DNA from: Aspidiotus rigidus
Lineage: Eukaryota; Arthropoda; Insecta; Hemiptera; Diaspididae
Direction of reading: 5' to 3'
Assembly (NCBI GenBank): GCA_035079385.1
Contig: JAVHKY010000052.1
Coordinates: 3,782,001-3,846,000 of the forward strand
DNA: 64,000 nucleotides
A program made the position numbers and the translations under genes. Position 1 is the stretch's first letter. Every line of letters starts with the position of its first letter. The notes under the pieces are model-generated. The model did no database searches and was not told the origin of the DNA. It saw nothing but the letters and a program-made list of their open reading frames with translations. Below, in pieces: positions 59,530-64,000 of this stretch.

Positions 59530-60393
59530 CTGAAAGCTAGTATAAAGAAGGCCTAGACCTGCTATAAGCCTAGCATAATATAGTTAGAGAGTCTAAATTT
59601 TTCTCGAATCTCGAGCTATATATGATAGCTCGAAAGTTTAAATTTTTTTCAAGTCCCTCTCATCTCATATATAGCTCGAGAGACGAAATTTTTCCAAGTT
59701 TTTTGTTGGACGGCGTACGGCAAATTTCTCAAAAAACCCCCCATAAAACAGGTTCCCTGTTAAGATTCCTACCTCCGAGCTATATATGATAGGAGGGGGA
59801 CTTGGAAAAATTCCTCCGAGCTATATATAATAGGAGGGAGACTTGGAAAGACGACGACTTCCTAAGCCACTTTGGGTCTACTTTATTGGGGTAAGTGTCA
59901 GACATGAAACATTTCAAGCTAGTTTAAACCTAGTATACCAGTAGTTTACTGTGACATCTAGCCAATTCAGGTCTAGTATAATGAAGGCTTCGCCTAGTAT
60001 ATAGGTCTAGTATACTGTGTAATGAGCAGCTGCTTTGGGGGACCGAAAAGGAGTGGAAGAAGAGAGCTAGTATATTACAGGTCCGGGGTACCAGTCGAAA
60101 ATGAGGGAGGGAACTACGGAGAAGAGAGCTTTATAATACTGCCTAAAGGATATAAAGGAGCCTAGTAGAAGTATAATAGAGATAGTATATGAATTGATAC
60201 GAGTTTTCTAAGGCTGTAGTAGAAAGGAGACATATAATACTAGTATAACGCTGACATAAGACGCAAACCCCGGAATCAGGGGTAGGGCTGAGGTTCGACG
60301 TTGAAAAATTTTCAAGTCCCAAGTTCATGCGCCCGGACGCCCTGACGCGTATTTCTAGATTAGGGTAGGGGTAGAGAAAGACATGAACATGTC
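59530..60393. repeat. Repeat family A block
   Basis: GAAAGCTAGTATAAAGAAGG... through GTATAATATAG and 45-bp-type units to CAGGTTCCCTG (59749-59759), in the same orientation as 39176-39420. Two more units follow, then GACATGAAACATTTC (59901-59915), CTAGTATA-rich text, and palindrome GACATGAACATGTC (60380-60393) followed by an A run. No protein. Confidence 0.7.
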
Positions 60394-60630
60394 AAAAAAA
60401 AAAAAAAAAAAAAAAATGGAAGAAATTTGAAAAGGTATGCGGAACTGACTCAAGCAATTCTCGAGTTTGGTAATTGTAACGGGTAAGGAAGCTAGGTACA
60501 ATTTTATCATTGTTAAATCTGCTGCAAGCTGATTCTTTTTCTTAAACAAAGTTTCTATTTTATCTATGTGTTTCAATTCATTTGGTGACTGCTCGACCAC
60601 TTCGGAGAATTTTTTGAAATTATCTGCCAA
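60355..60630 (-). CDS. Unrecognised 91-residue open frame
   Basis: Begins MADNFKKFSEVVEQSPNELK and continues with a helical, charged stretch KIETLFKKKNQLAADLTMIK then LYLASLPVTITKLENCLSQF, before running into a poly-F segment from the A/T tract. The first 60 residues have protein-like, coiled-coil-prone composition and could be a remnant of a transposon gag-like or accessory protein. I recognise no family, and the end is clearly artefactual. Confidence 0.22.
   Translation of the reverse strand: MADNFKKFSEVVEQSPNELKHIDKIETLFKKKNQLAADLTMIKLYLASLPVTITKLENCLSQFRIPFQISSIFFFFFFFDMFMSFSTPTLI
60394..60415. repeat. A-rich tract after GACATG palindrome
   Basis: Uninterrupted A run directly abutting the palindrome GACATGAACATGTC. 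The minus-strand frame 60630-60355 reads through it and gives a run of phenylalanines. Confidence 0.9.
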
Positions 60631-63600
60631 AAACGATGCTGCATTCTACCAAGTATCCCATTTCAGCCTTCTTTTTCCTTTTTTTCTCCCACCATTATTT
60701 TCCTTTTTTTAGTATTTTTAGCACTTTTTGGCATTATTTGGCATTTATACTCGTTTTTGATATTTTTTCATTTTTGACATTTTTTAGCGGAAGAAAGTTT
60801 CTTCCCAGAATCCCCACCCCCTGAAACGTGCTTGTATTTGGTTTCTATGCCTTCCATCCTTCAGGAAATGATTTGACAAATGCCAACGAATCCGGTCTCT
60901 AATTATGATTTGTAGCTGCCCCCAACCTAGAATTGAGAAAATATTATGGGCGAAAAAATATTCGCATGAGTGGTTATTGGCGAGTAAGCAATAAAAATAC
61001 CGAGTCATTATCAGGTATTTTCGATCTTTTGTTCATTCTCAATTTAATTTTACATATCGAATTTGGCGTGCACATTTTGTGTGAATGTTTTGCGTGCAAC
61101 TTCTGTGTGTATTGCTTGCATTTTCCTTTTTTTTCGTACAGAAAGATTTTGTGTGCAAAATTTTTTCTGTTTTTGCAGAAAATAAACAAAAAAATGTCAA
61201 GTGCGCGAGCTTTCTTCTGTAAATTAAAAAGTTCAAATCTGTTTGTAGTTAATGAACTAAAATAGTGAACGCGAATGATTCATATACATTACCACGTCAT
61301 CGACGCATTATCAAATTGAAATATTATCAATTCGATTCGAGGTGAATGTCGACCTAATTTCTATTATACAGTCAACAAAGTTGGTTGTCCGGACGAGAAA
61401 AGTCTCATTGCGCATCAATAAAAACTAAAATAATGGCTCGGTTAATTGCGGTTTTATTATTTTATTCGTATTTATCTACGAACCAGCCAGAGAGTAGAGC
61501 ATTATCCGCGCGTAAAATAATTCAATCAGATTACAGGATACTTCTTATGCACGAGCGCGCCAATTTCTGTATACGTACATAGAATAAGTGCATAGGTACG
61601 TATGAGGTAAGGTCGTCGTAACGAATTTACGACCTTCTGTTCTTCAAAATAGTTATAAAGTACAGTATTGTGTGTTGTTGCTTATCTCCTTTGTTATAGT
61701 TGTTACATCGCCTGATGAAGTGTAGTGGCCTTACGAAATATGACACGATTATTTGATGGAAGGATTACCCGTAATTTCAACCTAATCAAACGAATTTATG
61801 AACTTCGGTCAAAAGTCAGTCAACAGCGAATTATAAAAATGGTTAGTTATTGTTTTTTGGCTCTAACACGAAATCGACGCTGGGAATATCGAATTACAAG
61901 TGTTGAGTTCAAATTGTATCAGTAAAAAATGTACAGTATGACACTCACGTTCGTACATCAAAAGCTAAATTATTCTGGAATCGCACGAACCCGAATTTGT
62001 TCCCTTTACTTTAAATCAAGTTTAATAACTGACTGTTTAATTCTAAATGTCGATTAGTCATCCCTATTTTATATACTTATAAAGTTACTGTTGTAGTCTT
62101 GGCCGTAAATTGAATCCGATGTGCAAATTTGTACAACCGAGCTAAAACCGGTTCCTTTCCACATATTTAAGTTACCCACTATCCGAATTGTTTGAAATTA
62201 ATTTTCGGTAACGAAACTAATACTCACGCGATCCCATGCTCAGATTTGTCCACAATATCTCAACGTATAATACGTATGAATGTGTGAAAAAATTTTACGA
62301 CTTATTCGGTATTAAGAATAGGTTTCTGTTTCAAAGTACTACCTAGCTACCGTATGTATTTATCATCTTGTTCTCATTCACCCTTCGATATCTTTATTCG
62401 AACGAGACAGGTTTCTCTATTTTATATTCTCGGACAGCTAATTCTTAAATGAGGCGTAAAATTCTACGATACCGCGAATAGGAACTGTGGCTACGTTCAT
62501 TTTAACTCGCGTGCACAGCAAATCGATGACCCAAATTTTAATTAATAACCATCGGTGGTTACCTCGAACTTGGAACTCATCTCCCCCTTTCGAATACCTA
62601 CTAGCAGAACCACGCTGGATGAATGAAAACTCTTTAAAGTATTCAATGTGAAAATATAGTCGCGCAATAAAAGTAAGTCGTGCGGCTATTGTTGGACAAT
62701 GTTTTTTTTTCCTTTTCTCTCTTTCTCGCTTTCCTGTGTATAAAATATCTTCATGAGCTGCGCGCACTATTAGAAAACTACGGACTTGTTGCTGACCCTT
62801 TTCTTGACATTATCGAAGCAGTCAGAGGGATGATATTTGTCCACGAACAAACGAATTAGGTCAGTGATTCGGGTCAATGAAATTACAAAAAACAGTTCGA
62901 GGGAAATACGAATTCGAAAAAGTTCTTTTGTTGGTAAGATATATTGACTGAAAAAATTAAATGATGACTGTCATATCGATTTCTGGTACGGGATTTAATA
63001 TATTCACTGGAACGAATGTCCTTTAAGTTTTTTCTCCTTACTTGGTCAGTTCTCTTATTTGTCTGTTTGCAGTACAATATGAAACTGTTGTACATGCAAA
63101 CTCGTATCAGGCCTCTATTTGTCATACAGAATTATATTAGCTAATTGTCAGATTTTCCAGTTTGCTTTGAGTAACATTTTGATAACTCGGTATCATGTGT
63201 TCTAGTTTAACGGAACTAGACTCCTGTGTCCTCATCGATTTACTCAATTTCTTTTTCATTTGGCTCCAATCTCAACTTTCTCCTTCCTCAATCACCAGTT
63301 TTTCTGTCCCACCATTGAGCAAAATTATTAAAAGGAAAGAAATATTAAATTTCGGTGTGCAATAGAAATCGGCATGCATGACATGCCGATTTCCATTGCG
63401 TACCATCTCGCTTACATGTGTACTTTTTAGTATTGCAGGTAGTACGGCAGGGACAGCGATGATATCCCTGTCCTCTCTGTAATGACCCCAGCTTGACAAG
63501 TTCACGAATGCTCTGCTTCCCAGAGAACCGAATTTCGTTGGCGCGATTGTGTTCCGCATAAATTGTGTATTTTGAGGACTCTATTGTGTCGACTCCCTAT

Positions 63601-64000
63601 TTGGAATTTTTTTTATCTTTCCTCTAGAACAACGACCACAAGGTTGCTCGGGTCTTCCCGACTGCGAGCATTTATGGCCGTCGGGAATCGGAAAAATGAT
63701 GTTGCCGACGACGGTCACGTGGGGCAGAACACCGTCAGATCTAGTATTTATGCGTTCGCATTGGTGCTTCAAATTTTCAACAATAATTTACTGCCGCCCA
63801 GGACCCGGCCGATTTACTTCTCTTCCATAACGTATCAATTTTTTTTTGTTCGTGTATGAGACTGCCGTGAAACACACGTGTTTGACTCGAGAGGATTAGG
63901 AGTTGTACAGAGGAAAAACCAAGCCAGAAGAAACGGAAGTGATTTGAGCTGCTTATATGTATAGGGATTTGGAAGAAGGAGTTTGGGTGGGTGGTGGAAT
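60631..64000. other. AT-rich intergenic DNA, no gene seen
   Basis: No gene recognised. The one structural feature is a strong small hairpin at 63359-63399. Frames such as 63563-63859 plus and 62438-62767 minus lack motifs. Confidence 0.45.
63359..63399. repeat. 18-bp hairpin
   Basis: GCAATAGAAATCGGCATG, loop CATGA, CATGCCGATTTCCATTGC: 17 of 18 pairs. No partner copy seen in the window; possibly the core of a decayed MITE. Confidence 0.75.

Noticed and set aside
60355..60630. Confident host gene
   Set aside because: The first part looks protein-like but no family is recognised, and the end runs through a poly-A tract; kept only as a low-confidence frame.

Overview
This is a eukaryotic, AT-rich, repeat-laden intergenic window that looks like an arthropod, most likely an insect. 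The reasons are the mix of transposon families (R1-like and other non-LTR retrotransposons, Penelope-like elements with GIY-YIG endonuclease remnants, hAT DNA transposons), the short run of GGTTA units that matches the insect telomere repeat, and long GA and poly-T microsatellites. The species cannot be read from the sequence. I recognise no host gene. Nearly every short open frame is chance or lies in low-complexity DNA, and every protein I can identify belongs to a transposable element.

Layout: 1-213 is a GA microsatellite. 1.37-2.07 kb holds two dispersed repeats. 2.69-3.56 kb is a decayed Penelope-like fragment (minus strand). 6.34-7.95 kb is a decayed R1-like reverse transcriptase (plus). 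11.3-12.4 kb is repeat family A. 18.5-20.9 kb is a diverged duplicated block with Penelope-like 3' tails at 19.0 and 21.05 kb. 22.2-22.9 kb is family A. 25.7-26.3 kb is a non-LTR C-terminal fragment followed by microsatellites. 26.8-27.9 kb is a dead hAT element with a perfect 8-bp target duplication. 28.5-29.5 kb is a complete-looking family A element with two 45-bp minisatellite arrays. 32.9-35.5 kb carries two decayed non-LTR fragments (minus). 35.7-38.0 kb is an apparently intact hAT transposon, the only full-length protein gene here. 39.2-40.3 kb is family A in inverted arrangement. 43.5-44.6 kb is a degenerate GGTCGATT-like satellite, followed by a tRNA-derived sequence. 45.5-46.1 kb is a small palindrome-bounded element. 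46.15-48.65 kb is a longer decayed Penelope-like element. 51.4-57.1 kb is family A plus a 4.5-kb large inverted repeat containing two terminal-inverted-repeat hairpins. 59.5-60.4 kb is family A again. The rest is AT-rich DNA without recognisable genes.

The most noteworthy signal is family A. At least ten blocks share short palindromes (core CAGG-GAA-CCTG or CGGG-GAA-CCCG), a terminal stem-loop followed by CTAA in a T tract, a GACATG-AAA-CATGTC palindrome, and 45-bp minisatellite cores. The architecture resembles non-autonomous Helitron/Helentron elements with subterminal inverted repeats, but no Rep/helicase protein is present, so that assignment is an inference. The second strong result is the hAT element at 35686-38030: 16-bp terminal inverted repeats, perfect target duplication GAATAAAC, and a transposase of about 595 residues that becomes one continuous frame if an 86-nt intron is spliced. 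The third is a structural motif (CTGATGA-like box, 5-bp stem with 5-nt loop, AAACGTT, then GTGCGGG) at three Penelope-like 3' ends.
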